Shown: positions 18,036-27,258, numbered from the stretch's first letter. The stretch: DNA of 64,000 bases from JBQLZO01 sp052168315 (GCA_052168315.1 JBQLZO010000054.1:7247-71246); one strand, 5' to 3'. Program-made: numbers and translations. Notes: a model not told the origin generated them from the sequence alone.

Positions 18036-19174
18036 GCGACGAGGCGCGCGACTCGGGACACGGCGATCCGCGGACGGAGGGCGTGCGCGGGGTGCGTGGG
18101 CTGGCGCGCGCGATGAGCGTGGTGGGGCGGCGTTCGATCGAAGGGTTTCAGAGCGCCGGGCGCTCACGCGTGTGGCGCGGGGCGCTCGGAGTGATCGTTC
18201 CGGTCGCGCTGCTCGGCGCGGCGTATGTGGCGCTGCGCGGGCAGGAAGAACTGAACTTCTTTGTGCTACTGGACAAGGCCAAGGCCGCACCGCTGCCGGT
18301 GGTGCTGGCACTGGTGATGTCGGTGGCGGGCACCGTGTTCATGACCTCGCTGCTGTTCTGGCTGCTGATCCAGCGTCATGGGAAGGTGGGCTTCTGGGAG
18401 ATGGCGTGCCTGACGCAGTCTTCGGCGCTGCTGAACTACCTGCCAATGCGCCCGGGGATGGTGGGGCGGGTGGGGTACCACAAGCTGGTGAACGGGATCA
18501 CCGTGCGGGACAGCATCAAGGTGCTGTTGTGGGCGAATGTGCTGATTGTGCTGGCATCGTTGATCCTGCTGGGCGTGTGCATGGCGTGCGCGATGGTGCT
18601 GCGCGGCGACTCGGTGGTCTTCGCGTTGGTGGCGTTGGCGACGATCCCGGCGTTCGCCGCGTTCGGGTGGTACGCCCGGCGGGCGCGCCCGGCGGCCGAC
18701 CCCCAGATTTTCCGTCCGATCTACGGGATGGCGATCCGGTTCATCGAACTGCACATCTGGGCGGTGCGGTTCTGGGCCGCGTTCTCGATCGTCGGGGTTG
18801 AGATCGGGTGGGGAGCTGCGCTGATCCTCGCGGCGGGGCACACGGTGGCACTGATGATTCCGATCAGCGGGAACGGGCTCGGATTCTCCGAGTGGTTCCT
18901 GGGCGTGGGGCTGATGCTGATGCCGATGTCCCTGAGCGTTGTCAGCGTTGGCACGATGGAGCCGGGGCTGGCCGCTGGGCTGGTGGCGAGGGGGTTCGAG
19001 GCGGTGACGCTCGTGCCGCTCGGGCTTGCGGGTGGTTACTTTGTGCACCGGCGGGTGGGGGAGGCCCGTCGGGAGGGTCGGGGCACGGGCTCGGATGGCG
19101 TGGATTCGGCGGCGAGCGTGGGCTCGGGAGCGGAGAAGGGGATCGAACAGGCGAGGGACGATGCCACTGCTTGA
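18032..19174 (+). CDS. Flippase-like membrane protein (lysylphosphatidylglycerol synthetase transmembrane-type, YbhN family)
   Basis: The 380-residue protein is predicted to cross the membrane about eight times: segments near residues 50-68, 90-112, 165-190, 195-215, 250-275, 280-305 and 310-340. LLNYLPMRPGMVGRVGYHK and the SGNGLGFSEWFLG loop resemble the conserved elements of the LPG_synthase_TM / UPF0104 family, members of which are lipid flippases or lipid-modifying membrane domains. No aminoacyl-transferase domain is present. It overlaps the TPR gene by four bases and lptB by 14. Its substrate is unknown; a link with lipid transport is suggested by its neighbour LptB. Confidence 0.7.
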   Translation: MSDEARDSGHGDPRTEGVRGVRGLARAMSVVGRRSIEGFQSAGRSRVWRGALGVIVPVALLGAAYVALRGQEELNFFVLLDKAKAAPLPVVLALVMSVAGTVFMTSLLFWLLIQRHGKVGFWEMACLTQSSALLNYLPMRPGMVGRVGYHKLVNGITVRDSIKVLLWANVLIVLASLILLGVCMACAMVLRGDSVVFALVALATIPAFAAFGWYARRARPAADPQIFRPIYGMAIRFIELHIWAVRFWAAFSIVGVEIGWGAALILAAGHTVALMIPISGNGLGFSEWFLGVGLMLMPMSLSVVSVGTMEPGLAAGLVARGFEAVTLVPLGLAGGYFVHRRVGEARREGRGTGSDGVDSAASVGSGAEKGIEQARDDATA

Positions 19175-20003
19175 ATCGATCGGTCTTGCGAAGAGCTACG
19201 GCGGTCGCCGCGTGGTGGACGGGGTGTCGTTCGCGGTCGATCACTCTGAGATCGTCGGGCTTCTGGGGCGGAATGGGGCCGGGAAGACGACCTCGTTCCG
19301 GATGACGATCGGGATGATCGATGCGGATGAGGGGCGCGTGGTGTTCGACGGTCGTGATGTGTCGGGGCTTCCGGTGTACCGGCGCGCGCGGCTGGGGATG
19401 GGGTACCTGTCGCAGGAGCCCTCGGTGTTCCAGCGCCTGAGCTGCGAGAAGAACCTGCTCGCGATCCTGGAGACGCTGCCGATGGGCGCGCGCGAGCGCC
19501 GCGCTCGATGCTCGGAGTTGCTTGAGCGGTTCGGGCTGACGAAGAAGGCGAAGGAGCAGGCTCGGACCTGCTCGGGGGGCGAGCGTCGAAAGCTCGAGAT
19601 CGCGCGGGCGCTGATCACGAACCCTCGCCTGATCCTGCTGGATGAACCGTTCTCGGGGGTGGACCCGCTGGCGGTGGAGGACCTGCAGGGCGAGATCCGG
19701 CGGCTGAGATCGATGGGGATCTCGGTGCTGATCACGGACCATAATGTGCAGCAGACGCTGAGCGTGTGCGACCGGGCGTACATCATCAACGAGGGTCGCG
19801 TGCTGCGTTCGGGGACGCCGCACGAGCTGATCAATGATGAGATCGTGCGTCGTTCGTATCTTGGGTCGATGTTCCGCGGCGATGAGTTCGGGCCGTCGAG
19901 CGCTGCCCGCGGTGGGGGTGCGGGGACGGGCGGGGCGGAACCGGAAAGTTCGGAACTGGGGAGCGTTGGTCCAGGGGGCGTGGAGATGGAGTCGGAGCGA
20001 TGA
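19161..20003 (+). CDS. lptB: LPS export ABC transporter ATP-binding protein LptB
   Basis: LptB is the cytoplasmic ATPase that powers extraction of lipopolysaccharide from the inner membrane by LptFG. The 280-residue protein shows Walker A (GRNGAGKTT), the signature CSGGERRKLEIARAL, Walker B (LILLDEPFSGVDP) and the H-loop ITDHNVQQTL, all in the LptB style. The C-terminal 40 residues are a Gly/Ser-rich extension. The start at 19161 has GAGGGA upstream and overlaps the flippase-like gene; the stop overlaps the next start by four bases. The genes for LptA, LptC, LptF and LptG are not in the window. Confidence 0.9.
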   Translation: MPLLESIGLAKSYGGRRVVDGVSFAVDHSEIVGLLGRNGAGKTTSFRMTIGMIDADEGRVVFDGRDVSGLPVYRRARLGMGYLSQEPSVFQRLSCEKNLLAILETLPMGARERRARCSELLERFGLTKKAKEQARTCSGGERRKLEIARALITNPRLILLDEPFSGVDPLAVEDLQGEIRRLRSMGISVLITDHNVQQTLSVCDRAYIINEGRVLRSGTPHELINDEIVRRSYLGSMFRGDEFGPSSAARGGGAGTGGAEPESSELGSVGPGGVEMESER

Positions 20004-20467
20004 TGGATTCGTGGAGCCGCACACGAGCCGGCGTGGGGGGTGCTCGTCGAGCGATCGCGGCCCGGGTGGCTTTGGCGTCGGTGTGGGCGATGGGGGTGTG
20101 CATCGTCGGGTGCGTGGACCGGCGACTGGAGATCACATCGGTTCCGTCCGGCGCGCTGGTACACTTGAACGATCAGGAGATCGGGCGGACACCGGTGGAG
20201 GCGAACTTCGAGTGGTTCGGGGTGTACGACATCCGACTGACGCTGGACGGGTACGAGCCGCTGTCGACCCAGCGTGAGGCGCACGCCCCGCTGCACGAGC
20301 AGCCCGGGATCGACCTGCTGATGCTGCCTATGCCGTTCACGAAGCGGACGCGGATCGCGTGGCACTTCGAACTCGAGCCATTGTCGGTGGACCAGGCGGC
20401 GCTGATCGATCGTGGGATGGAACTCGGCCGGCGGTTTGGGGGCGATGAGCAGGGCGCCGTGGACTGA
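20000..20467 (+). CDS. PEGA-domain lipoprotein
   Basis: The 155-residue product begins with a lipoprotein signal peptide whose lipobox IVGC puts the acylated cysteine at residue 38. Residues about 43-88 are a PEGA domain (ITSVPSGALVHLNDQEIGRTP, then YDIRLTLDGYEPL), a small beta-fold in surface and envelope proteins. The remaining 65 residues are not recognised. It starts with ATGATG, overlapping lptB by four bases, so it is co-translated with the LPS export ATPase. An envelope role is inferred from position. Confidence 0.75.
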   Translation: MMDSWSRTRAGVGGARRAIAARVALASVWAMGVCIVGCVDRRLEITSVPSGALVHLNDQEIGRTPVEANFEWFGVYDIRLTLDGYEPLSTQREAHAPLHEQPGIDLLMLPMPFTKRTRIAWHFELEPLSVDQAALIDRGMELGRRFGGDEQGAVD

Positions 20468-20525
20468 GCCGGTGGAGCCCTGCGGAAACGGGTTCCGCAG
20501 AGACGAGGGTCTGGAGTCATCGCCC

Positions 20526-20741
20526 ATGTGGCATCTGGTGGAGTTTGCGATCGAGTGGATGGCCTGGCGCTCAGGGTGGCTGGTCGCGTGGGGGGTTGGT
20601 CTGATTTCGCTTGGCGTCTGGCTCGCGATCGAGCGGCGCTGGCTGCTGGCGGCGATCGCCTTTGTGCTGGGGCTTGGCCTGCTCGCGTGCACCGTGGGTT
20701 GGGTGATGCCGCGCGAGCGGAAGCAGCGCGGGAAACGCTGA
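20526..20741 (+). CDS. Small two-helix membrane protein
   Basis: The 71-residue product begins MWHLVEFAIEWMAW and has two hydrophobic segments (about 20-36 and 40-60), ending in a basic tail. I choose ATG 20526 rather than the longer frame, because the shorter product starts at the first membrane segment and has GGAG a dozen bases upstream. It is last in the envelope operon, 58 bases after the PEGA lipoprotein. Unknown function. Confidence 0.55.
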   Translation: MWHLVEFAIEWMAWRSGWLVAWGVGLISLGVWLAIERRWLLAAIAFVLGLGLLACTVGWVMPRERKQRGKR

Positions 20742-20813
20742 TCGCCAAGGCGGGCGCCTCGTATCGTGGTGTGGAAGGTCGGTGCGATCACCCGGTCGCT
20801 CCGGCGGGCGTGA

Positions 20814-21464
20814 TCAGCGACTGATCGCGCGGGCCGGTGTGCCGACGACGGTCTGGTCCCGGGCGACCGGGCGAACGACGACCGCGCCGGCCCCGACGGT
20901 CGCCCCGTCTTCGATCGTGATCAACGGGATGACGACCGCGCCGGCTCCGATGAGCACGCCGTCCCCTACCCTGGCTTGGCCGCAGAGGACGGAACGGGGT
21001 GCGATGTGAGCGTTCTCGCCGATGGCGACATCGTGCTCGATGATGGCGCCGGTGTTGATGATGGCGTGGTCGGCGATGCGGGCGTGGGGGTTGATGACCG
21101 CGGCGGGTGCGATGAAGACGCCGCGACCGATGGCGACCGAGGGGGCGACGATGGCGGCGGGGTGGATGATGGTGGCGAATCGATCGGAGTGGATCCCTCG
21201 GGCGCTCAGTTCGCTGAGGATTCGGGCGCGGGCGTCGATGCTTCCCATCGCGATATGGGTGGCGGCGGAGGGGTCGTCGGTGAGGCTGTGAGCGGCGAGG
21301 GCGACCGGGCCGAGGTGCGGGATCGCGAGTTCAACGCAGGCCGGGGGGGAGTCCTGATCATCGAAGATGCCGGCGACGGGCCTGCCGCCCAGCGCGGCGG
21401 CGTCGGCGACGACCTTTGCGTGTCCGCCGCCGCCGATGAGATAGATGGAGCCGGTGGTGCCCAT
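20814..21464 (-). CDS. PglD/NeuD-type sugar O- or N-acetyltransferase
   Basis: The 216-residue protein has the N-terminal PglD domain (YLIGGGGHAKVVADAAALGG, residues about 8-27, with a nucleotide-binding glycine loop) and then a left-handed beta-helix of hexapeptide repeats from about 95 to 205, including the region around HD in IIEHDVAIGENAHI. Such enzymes transfer an acetyl group from acetyl-CoA to an amino or hydroxyl group of a nucleotide sugar. The likely substrate is a 4-amino-sugar or a sialic-acid-like sugar. It is divergent from mqnA and 16 kb from the exopolysaccharide locus, so the link to it is only possible. Confidence 0.8.
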   Translation of the reverse strand: MGTTGSIYLIGGGGHAKVVADAAALGGRPVAGIFDDQDSPPACVELAIPHLGPVALAAHSLTDDPSAATHIAMGSIDARARILSELSARGIHSDRFATIIHPAAIVAPSVAIGRGVFIAPAAVINPHARIADHAIINTGAIIEHDVAIGENAHIAPRSVLCGQARVGDGVLIGAGAVVIPLITIEDGATVGAGAVVVRPVARDQTVVGTPARAISR

Positions 21465-21523
21465 GCGTCGGGAGGCCCTCGCGCCCGATCACCGGGCGGT
21501 CGCCACACTACCATGACCGCTGG

Positions 21524-22444
21524 ATGAGCACGACTCCTTCCCCCCATGATCTTGGTGAACGCGGCAAGCCCGACGGCGAAGGGGGCGGGGCGGTTGTCCG
21601 CCTGGGGTGCCCCTCGTTCCTGAACACGCTGCCGCTGATCGAGGGGCTTGGGAAGCTGGAGGGGGTCCGCCTGACGCTGACAGCGCCGGCCCGGCTGATC
21701 GACCTGCTGAGCGAACGGGCGATCGACCTCGGGCTGATCTCGACGATCGACGCGATGCGGTCCGCGGAGCCGCTGGCGCTGGTGCCGGTGGGGATGATCG
21801 GGTGCAAGGGGGCGACGATGACGGTGCGGCTGTTCTCCCGGGTGCCGATCGATCGGATCTCGCGGGTGCACGCGGATGTGGACTCGCACACCTCGATCGC
21901 GTTGCTCCGGATCGTGCTGCAAGAACGCCACGGGATCGGGGTAGAACTTTCTGAGTTCGATGTCGATGCGCACCGCGCCGCACGCGGGGCGCTGGCGGAG
22001 CAGGGGGCGGAGGCGGACTGGCCGGAGGCGGTGCTGCTGATCGGTGACAAGGTGATCGCGGATTCCCCTCCCGCGATGATCTACCCGCACCAACTGGACC
22101 TCGGATCCGCGTGGCTCGAATTGACGGGGCTTCCGTTCGTGTACGCGATCTGGATGTGCAGGGTGAGCGAGTTGTCATCGCTGGAGATCCATCGAGCGGC
22201 CGCGGTCCTTGACCGGCAGCGCCGGCACAACGCGACTCGGTTGGACTGGATCGTGGCGCATCGCGCGGCGGTACGGGGCTGGCCCGTCGAGATAGCGCAG
22301 GAGTATCTGCGGCGGCGACTTCGGTACGAGGTGACAGATGAGGATCGCGCGGGGCTCGAATTGTTCCTGCGGAAGGGCGTTGAACAGGGGATCGTGGCGG
22401 GAGGCTCGGAACTCGTGTGGGCCGATCGCGTGCCCCACGCGTGA
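21524..22444 (+). CDS. mqnA: Chorismate dehydratase MqnA (futalosine pathway of menaquinone synthesis)
   Basis: MqnA removes water from chorismate to give 3-enolpyruvyl-benzoate, the first step of the futalosine route to menaquinone. The 306-residue protein begins its core at about residue 25 with VVRLGCPSFLNTLPLIEGL and has the periplasmic-binding-protein-like fold seen in MqnA/MqnD, including DLGLISTIDAMRS and a conserved DKVIADSPP segment. Planctomycetes typically use this route. The other mqn genes are not present here. The start at 21524 leaves an unstructured Gly/Pro-rich N-terminus of about 24 residues, so a later start is possible. Confidence 0.88.
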   Translation: MSTTPSPHDLGERGKPDGEGGGAVVRLGCPSFLNTLPLIEGLGKLEGVRLTLTAPARLIDLLSERAIDLGLISTIDAMRSAEPLALVPVGMIGCKGATMTVRLFSRVPIDRISRVHADVDSHTSIALLRIVLQERHGIGVELSEFDVDAHRAARGALAEQGAEADWPEAVLLIGDKVIADSPPAMIYPHQLDLGSAWLELTGLPFVYAIWMCRVSELSSLEIHRAAAVLDRQRRHNATRLDWIVAHRAAVRGWPVEIAQEYLRRRLRYEVTDEDRAGLELFLRKGVEQGIVAGGSELVWADRVPHA

Positions 22445-22580
22445 TCCGCATGCCCGCCCGACCCGCGAACCTCCATGATTCCGCGGGGTGTTACAGGCCG
22501 ACCGCGCCCGGATGCGCCGCACGCTTCGGCCCCTGCCACATCGCGAGTTGGACCCTGATTGCGGGAGTGGATGCGAAGCG

Positions 22581-24314
22581 ATGCCGCGTTCGAGCGAGAT
22601 CCATCATCCGGCTCTGCGGTCGCTGGTCGAACAGCTGCGGTTCAGCGGGCGCGGCGCGTTGCTGCGCCAGATCCAGCGTGCCGAGGCGCTGGCGGGCGAA
22701 CTGGATCCGTCGTTCGCGTATCCGGTGTCGTTCATCCTTGAGCGGATCACGGGGTATTCCGGCGTGGGCGGGGGGGCTGGTGGGCGTGGCGATGAGGGGG
22801 ATGTCGTGGGCGGAGCCGCGCTGTTCGCGGATCTGTCCGCGGTGGTCGAACGGCTGTGCGTGCGGGCGCGGCTCGGCCCGGGTGATCTGCCGGCGGGCTC
22901 GGTGACGCCCGAGGAACTGGGTGCGCGGTGGGGTGTGTCTCGGAGGACCGTGGAGCGTTACCGGCGTCGCGGGCTGGTGGCGCGGCGCGTGCGGGCGGAC
23001 GATGGCTCGGTGCGCGTGTATCTCACGCCCTCGGTGGTGCGGGCGTTCGAGGCCGCGAACTTGGATCGGCTCCGGATCGCCGGTCGAAGGACCCGAATCA
23101 GCGCCGAGGAGCGTGATCGCATCGTTTCTCGGGCCGTGCGGTACCGGGAGCGCCTTGGCTGGTCGGCCACGGCGATCGCGGCGCGTCTGGGCGTCCGGCA
23201 CGGGCGAAGCCGAGAGGCGATCCGGCTCGTCTTGGAGCGTGCGCTGGGCGATGCCGGCGGTGGTGCGCTCGGAGTGCGGCACCCGCTGTCGGAAGATGAG
23301 CGAGCGGAACTGGCTGGGGCGTACGCGCGGGGCGAGCGGGTGGGCGAGATCGCAGCGCGATTCGGGATCGCGCGGAGCGGCGTGACACGGGTCGTGTGCG
23401 AGCGCACGGTTGCGGGCATGCGGGTGGCGCTTGAGGCCTGGCGCGAATCGCTCGGCGAGAGCGGCTCGGGCTGCGGCGAATTGGCAGCGCTCGATTCGGA
23501 GGCGGCACGCCGGGCGGATCGGCATCGGTCGGGGTTGCTGGTGGCTTGGGCGGAGGATGCGCGTTCCTTGGTGCGTGGGGTCGAGGGTGTGCGCATGCTG
23601 GATCCCGAGATCGAGCGTGAGCGGAGCGTGCTGTCCGTGGCGATCCCGGCGGGTGTCCTAGAGGAAATCAGCGGGCTTCGGGGGCGTTCGGCGTCGTTGG
23701 AGCGCGTCGATGGGTGGGTGGTCGCGCTGCGTCACGGGATGTTGCTGAAGCGCACGGTCGCGCACGGGCTGGTGGGTGCGGGCGTGCGGGCGCTGGAGGA
23801 GAGGCTGGGCGCCCCTCTGGAGGCGCTGGATGCGGCTTCGGCGGGCGAGGCGTATGTCGAGATGATGCGGACGATCGGGCTGGCGATCGACCGGCACGGG
23901 CTCGGGCACGGGCGGCGTGCGGCGGGACAGGTAGCGCAGTTGCTGGGGTGGCGGGCGGGGAGGCGGACGGGTCTGGGAATGGGCGAGCCGCGCGCCCGGG
24001 CGCTGGTTCGGTTGCCCCGTCCGGAGGCATTGATCGCACCGTGGTGGGTGGGCGTGGCTCCGCAGCCGCCGCTTGTGCGGCTGATCGAGCGGGCTCTGGG
24101 CGATCCGGCGGTTCTGGGGTTCCGGGCCCCGGAGGGTTGGACCGGTTTGATGGCCATGCGGCTCGCCCTGGCGGATGAGTCGCCGTTGAGCCTTGGCGAG
24201 ATCGGCGATCGACTGGGGATCAGCCGGGCGATGGCGATCGCGCTGGAGCATCGGGCTCGAGCGGCGATCGGCGGATCGGGCGCGAGCGCGGAGGGCGATC
24301 ATCTGTCACAATAA
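22581..24314 (+). CDS. Protein with several helix-turn-helix motifs, probable DNA-binding regulator
   Basis: I do not recognise this 577-residue protein by name. Four helix-turn-helix-like segments are visible: residues about 108-133 (VTPEELGARWGVSRRTVERY), 190-215, 250-273 (ERVGEIAARFGIARSGVTRV) and near the C-terminus (SPLSLGEIGDRLGISRAMAIA), the last resembling sigma region 4. The segment between about 330 and 530 is helical without clear motif. The start is chosen at ATG 22581; an upstream in-frame GTG at 22488 would add 31 residues. Its stop lies six bases before the TrkH-type gene. A sigma-like or multi-site repressor role is an inference. Confidence 0.55.
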   Translation: MPRSSEIHHPALRSLVEQLRFSGRGALLRQIQRAEALAGELDPSFAYPVSFILERITGYSGVGGGAGGRGDEGDVVGGAALFADLSAVVERLCVRARLGPGDLPAGSVTPEELGARWGVSRRTVERYRRRGLVARRVRADDGSVRVYLTPSVVRAFEAANLDRLRIAGRRTRISAEERDRIVSRAVRYRERLGWSATAIAARLGVRHGRSREAIRLVLERALGDAGGGALGVRHPLSEDERAELAGAYARGERVGEIAARFGIARSGVTRVVCERTVAGMRVALEAWRESLGESGSGCGELAALDSEAARRADRHRSGLLVAWAEDARSLVRGVEGVRMLDPEIERERSVLSVAIPAGVLEEISGLRGRSASLERVDGWVVALRHGMLLKRTVAHGLVGAGVRALEERLGAPLEALDAASAGEAYVEMMRTIGLAIDRHGLGHGRRAAGQVAQLLGWRAGRRTGLGMGEPRARALVRLPRPEALIAPWWVGVAPQPPLVRLIERALGDPAVLGFRAPEGWTGLMAMRLALADESPLSLGEIGDRLGISRAMAIALEHRARAAIGGSGASAEGDHLSQ

Positions 24315-24319
24315 CGGGC

Positions 24320-26215
24320 GTGCCGCGCAAGACGACGCCAACACGCTCGGGGGACCTCTCGTTGCCTGAGACGCTGATCCGGGTCCGGCGGCGTCCGCGC
24401 GGCGGCGCTGTATCGGGAAGGCTGACCGTGGGCGATGCGCAGCGGTCGTTCATCTCGCCGGTGCGACTGGTGATCTCGCTTGCGCTGATGCTGGCGGTGA
24501 TCCTCGAACTGGGACTCCGAGAGCCGGTGGTCGATGGCCTGGTGCTGCGTGCGTGCGCGATTGGCTTGCTGCTGGGGTATCTCTCGGCGCTGTTGGTCGC
24601 GTCGCGTCGCTTGTCGGGATCGCCCGAGAAGCGGCGCGAGTTCCTGCGTATTACGCTGCCCGAACAGGCCGCTGCGGGTGTGGGGATCGCGCTGTGCTGG
24701 TGGTGGCCGGGGATCGCGTTCGCGGCGACGACGCTGGCGATCATCCAGATCCTGCGGATTTACCTGCGTCTTGTGCAGCGGAACATCCCGCCGGGCCTTG
24801 TGTTCGTGGGATCGTTCGTGGCGCTGATCGCGGTGGGGACGGGGCTCCTGCTCCTTCCGGCGGCGACACCAGAAGATCAACCGATCGGCGTGATCGACTC
24901 GGCGTTCACTATCACCTCAGCGATCTCGCAGACGGGTCTGGTGGTGCGACCGACGGGAACGGGATTCACTCGGTTCGGGCAGACGGTCATCCTGATCTGG
25001 ATCCAGGTGGGGGCGCTCGGCGTGATCGTGTTCGGGGCGCTGCTCGCGGCGTTTCTCGGTTCCACATTCGGGATCAAGGCCACAAAGACGATCGCCGAGG
25101 GGACGGAGCAGGGGTGGTCGGGCCAATTGTCGCTTCAGAAGCTGGTGACTTTCATTGTGGTGGTGACCCATGTGGTGGAACTGGTGGGCGCGGTGGTGCT
25201 GTACTTTTCCTGGCCGGATGAGTTTCCGGGGATGCCCGAAGACTTCGGGTCGGCGATGGACCGCGCGTTCCATTCGGTGTTCTTTTCGGTGTCCGCGTTC
25301 TGCAACGCCGGGTTCGTGACGACGGAGGGCTCGCTGAACGGGCTGCGGGCGCACTGGCTGAGCCATCTGGTGATCGCACCTCTGATCGTCATCGGCGGCA
25401 TCGGCTTCCCGGTGCTGGAGAATCTTGCGAAGGTGGCGTGGTCGCGGGCGAGGGGGATCCGGACGGAGGGCGGGCGACTGATCCGAGTGAACCTGAACAC
25501 GAAGATCGTGCTGGCGACGACGCTGGCGGTCTACGTGCTTGGGCTGGTGACGATCACGCTCGGCGAGCACTTTCAGGCGCATATCACGGGCGGGATGGCG
25601 TTGCTCGATGCGCATTTCATGAACATCAACCGCACGGCAGGGTTCGACACGATCCCGCCGCGGGAGATGGGGCTGTTCTCGATCCTGGTGATGATCCTGC
25701 TGATGTTCATCGGTGGCTCGCCCGGGTCGGTCGCCGGCGGGATCAAGGTGATGGTGTTCGCGGTGCTCGTGCTCACGGTGTGGTCAACACTTCGCGGGCG
25801 CGACCAGACGACGGCGTTCGGGCGGACCCTTCCGGAGCAGCTTGTCCGGAAGTGCGCGGTGATCGCGGTGCTGGTGGTGATGGGTGTGATGATCACCACG
25901 GGCGTGATGGCCGCGGCCGAAGCGGGAGCGATCGTCGACACGACCAAGCCGCTGTCGATCCTCGCCACGGATGCGATGGATGGGACCCGGTTCGGTCTGA
26001 CGGAGCTGCTGTTCGAGGCGACTTCGGCGTTCGCCACATGCGGGCTCTCGCTGGGAATCACGAGCCAGCTCGGCGATGTGTCGCGTTTGGCGTTGATCTT
26101 CGCGATGTTCGTTGGGCGTGTGGGGATCTTCGCGGTGCTCGCATCGCTGCTGGCGTTCACGATGCGGCGGAGGGCGAAGGTCGAGTATCCCGCGGAGGAG
26201 GTCGTTGTCTATTGA
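24320..26215 (+). CDS. TrkH/KtrB-type potassium uptake membrane protein
   Basis: The 631-residue protein has the four-repeat pore architecture of Trk/Ktr channels. Selectivity-loop glycines are seen in AISQTGLV, FCNAGFVT, NRTAGFDT and FATCGLSLG, and the family signature MFIGGSPGSVAGGIK lies near residue 465. The first 150 residues add extra membrane helices before the first pore repeat, making it longer than the typical 450-480 residue KtrB. It imports potassium when gated by a TrkA/KtrA-type regulator, which is not encoded here. It ends with a 7-bp convergent overlap with the downstream minus-strand gene. Confidence 0.9.
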   Translation: MPRKTTPTRSGDLSLPETLIRVRRRPRGGAVSGRLTVGDAQRSFISPVRLVISLALMLAVILELGLREPVVDGLVLRACAIGLLLGYLSALLVASRRLSGSPEKRREFLRITLPEQAAAGVGIALCWWWPGIAFAATTLAIIQILRIYLRLVQRNIPPGLVFVGSFVALIAVGTGLLLLPAATPEDQPIGVIDSAFTITSAISQTGLVVRPTGTGFTRFGQTVILIWIQVGALGVIVFGALLAAFLGSTFGIKATKTIAEGTEQGWSGQLSLQKLVTFIVVVTHVVELVGAVVLYFSWPDEFPGMPEDFGSAMDRAFHSVFFSVSAFCNAGFVTTEGSLNGLRAHWLSHLVIAPLIVIGGIGFPVLENLAKVAWSRARGIRTEGGRLIRVNLNTKIVLATTLAVYVLGLVTITLGEHFQAHITGGMALLDAHFMNINRTAGFDTIPPREMGLFSILVMILLMFIGGSPGSVAGGIKVMVFAVLVLTVWSTLRGRDQTTAFGRTLPEQLVRKCAVIAVLVVMGVMITTGVMAAAEAGAIVDTTKPLSILATDAMDGTRFGLTELLFEATSAFATCGLSLGITSQLGDVSRLALIFAMFVGRVGIFAVLASLLAFTMRRRAKVEYPAEEVVVY

Positions 26216-27003
26216 CGGTGGGCGGCGGACGGTTCCGCGCGTCCTCCGAGTCCTTCGACCCCGACGCCCCAATCGGGCTCGGACCGGACGATCGTCCAGC
26301 GATCGGTGCCCGGTTCCGTGAAGCCGAGGGCGCAGGCGTGGAGCATGAGCCGCGGTGGGTGGTCGGGGTCCTGTTTGTGCCGCGGGTTGTAGAGCGGATC
26401 GCCGGCGATCGGACACCCGAGGGCGCCGACCTTGGGATCGAACGCGGCGTGCACGCGGAGCTGGTGTGATCGGCCGGTCAGCGGCTCGAACCAGGTTCGT
26501 GTGACTGGAATCCGTCTCCCTGATGGCGAGATCAGCGTTGCGTGTCGATCGAGTCGGTACCGTGTCCGCGAGGGTTTGCCGTGGACGGGATCGTGGATCT
26601 GCATCGGCCGGTTGCCGGGATCGAGCCGGATCGGGCAGTCGATCAGCGGCCAGCAGGTCGAATCGTCCGGGTCCATTGATTCATGGTCCACACCGCGATG
26701 ACGCAGCGGGAGATGACCATCGAGCAGCGCGACATATCGCTTGAAGATCTTGCGGTTCTCGAACTGAAGCGAGAGATCACGCTGGGAATGGGCATCCAAC
26801 GCGACGACGAGCAGGCCCGATGTGTCCATGTCGAGCCGGTGGACGACCATGGGTCCGGTGGCGGTCGGGATCATCTGACGCACGCGGGCGGGGACGCAGT
26901 CTTCCTTGTCGGGCCCCTTCTCCCTGACCGAGAGGAGCCCGGAAGGCTTCTCAACGACAACGCAGCGCAGCCCGCGCCAGGCGATCTGGAGGTCGAGCCG
27001 CAT
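26209..27003 (-). CDS. RluA-family pseudouridine synthase
   Basis: The 264-residue protein has the RluA-type catalytic motif HRLDMDTSGLL, with catalytic Asp58, and the downstream RYVALLDG and GRSHQLRVHAAF segments. No S4 domain is present. Such enzymes convert uridines of rRNA or tRNA to pseudouridine; which RNA cannot be told. I choose ATG 27003, directly before the conserved core, since the longer frame runs through non-coding-like sequence. It lacks a good Shine-Dalgarno. The stop codon overlaps the end of the TrkH-type gene by seven bases. Confidence 0.85.
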   Translation of the reverse strand: MRLDLQIAWRGLRCVVVEKPSGLLSVREKGPDKEDCVPARVRQMIPTATGPMVVHRLDMDTSGLLVVALDAHSQRDLSLQFENRKIFKRYVALLDGHLPLRHRGVDHESMDPDDSTCWPLIDCPIRLDPGNRPMQIHDPVHGKPSRTRYRLDRHATLISPSGRRIPVTRTWFEPLTGRSHQLRVHAAFDPKVGALGCPIAGDPLYNPRHKQDPDHPPRLMLHACALGFTEPGTDRWTIVRSEPDWGVGVEGLGGRAEPSAAHRQ

Positions 27004-27175
27004 GGGAGCAGGGTAGGCGTGTGGAATCCGGGCGCGGAATCTCGACCGAATGGGAAACTCGAGTGACCGGGATGCGCCGGCGCGACCGTCCCTCGGGCAG
27101 AGCCACACGGCGCTCCGGGAGGCGGAAAGCGCAGGGGCCATTTCGGCGAGCATCCGGGCTACCATCTTCATTCCG

Positions 27176-27258
27176 GCCGGAGTGGCGGAATGGCAGACGC
27201 AGTGGATTCAAAATCCACCGGGGTAACACCCGTGCGGGTTCGACTCCCGCCTCCGGCA
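27176..27258 (+). tRNA. tRNA-Leu (anticodon CAA)
   Basis: The 83-base sequence folds as a class II tRNA. A 7-bp acceptor stem pairs 27176-27182 with 27251-27257, an anticodon stem GTGGA/TCCAC encloses loop TTCAAAA with anticodon CAA, a long variable arm (CGGGGTAACACCCG) follows, and the T arm is GCGGG-TTCGACT-CCCGC. The long variable arm plus CAA marks it as leucine, reading UUG. The 3' CCA is not encoded. Confidence 0.93.
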
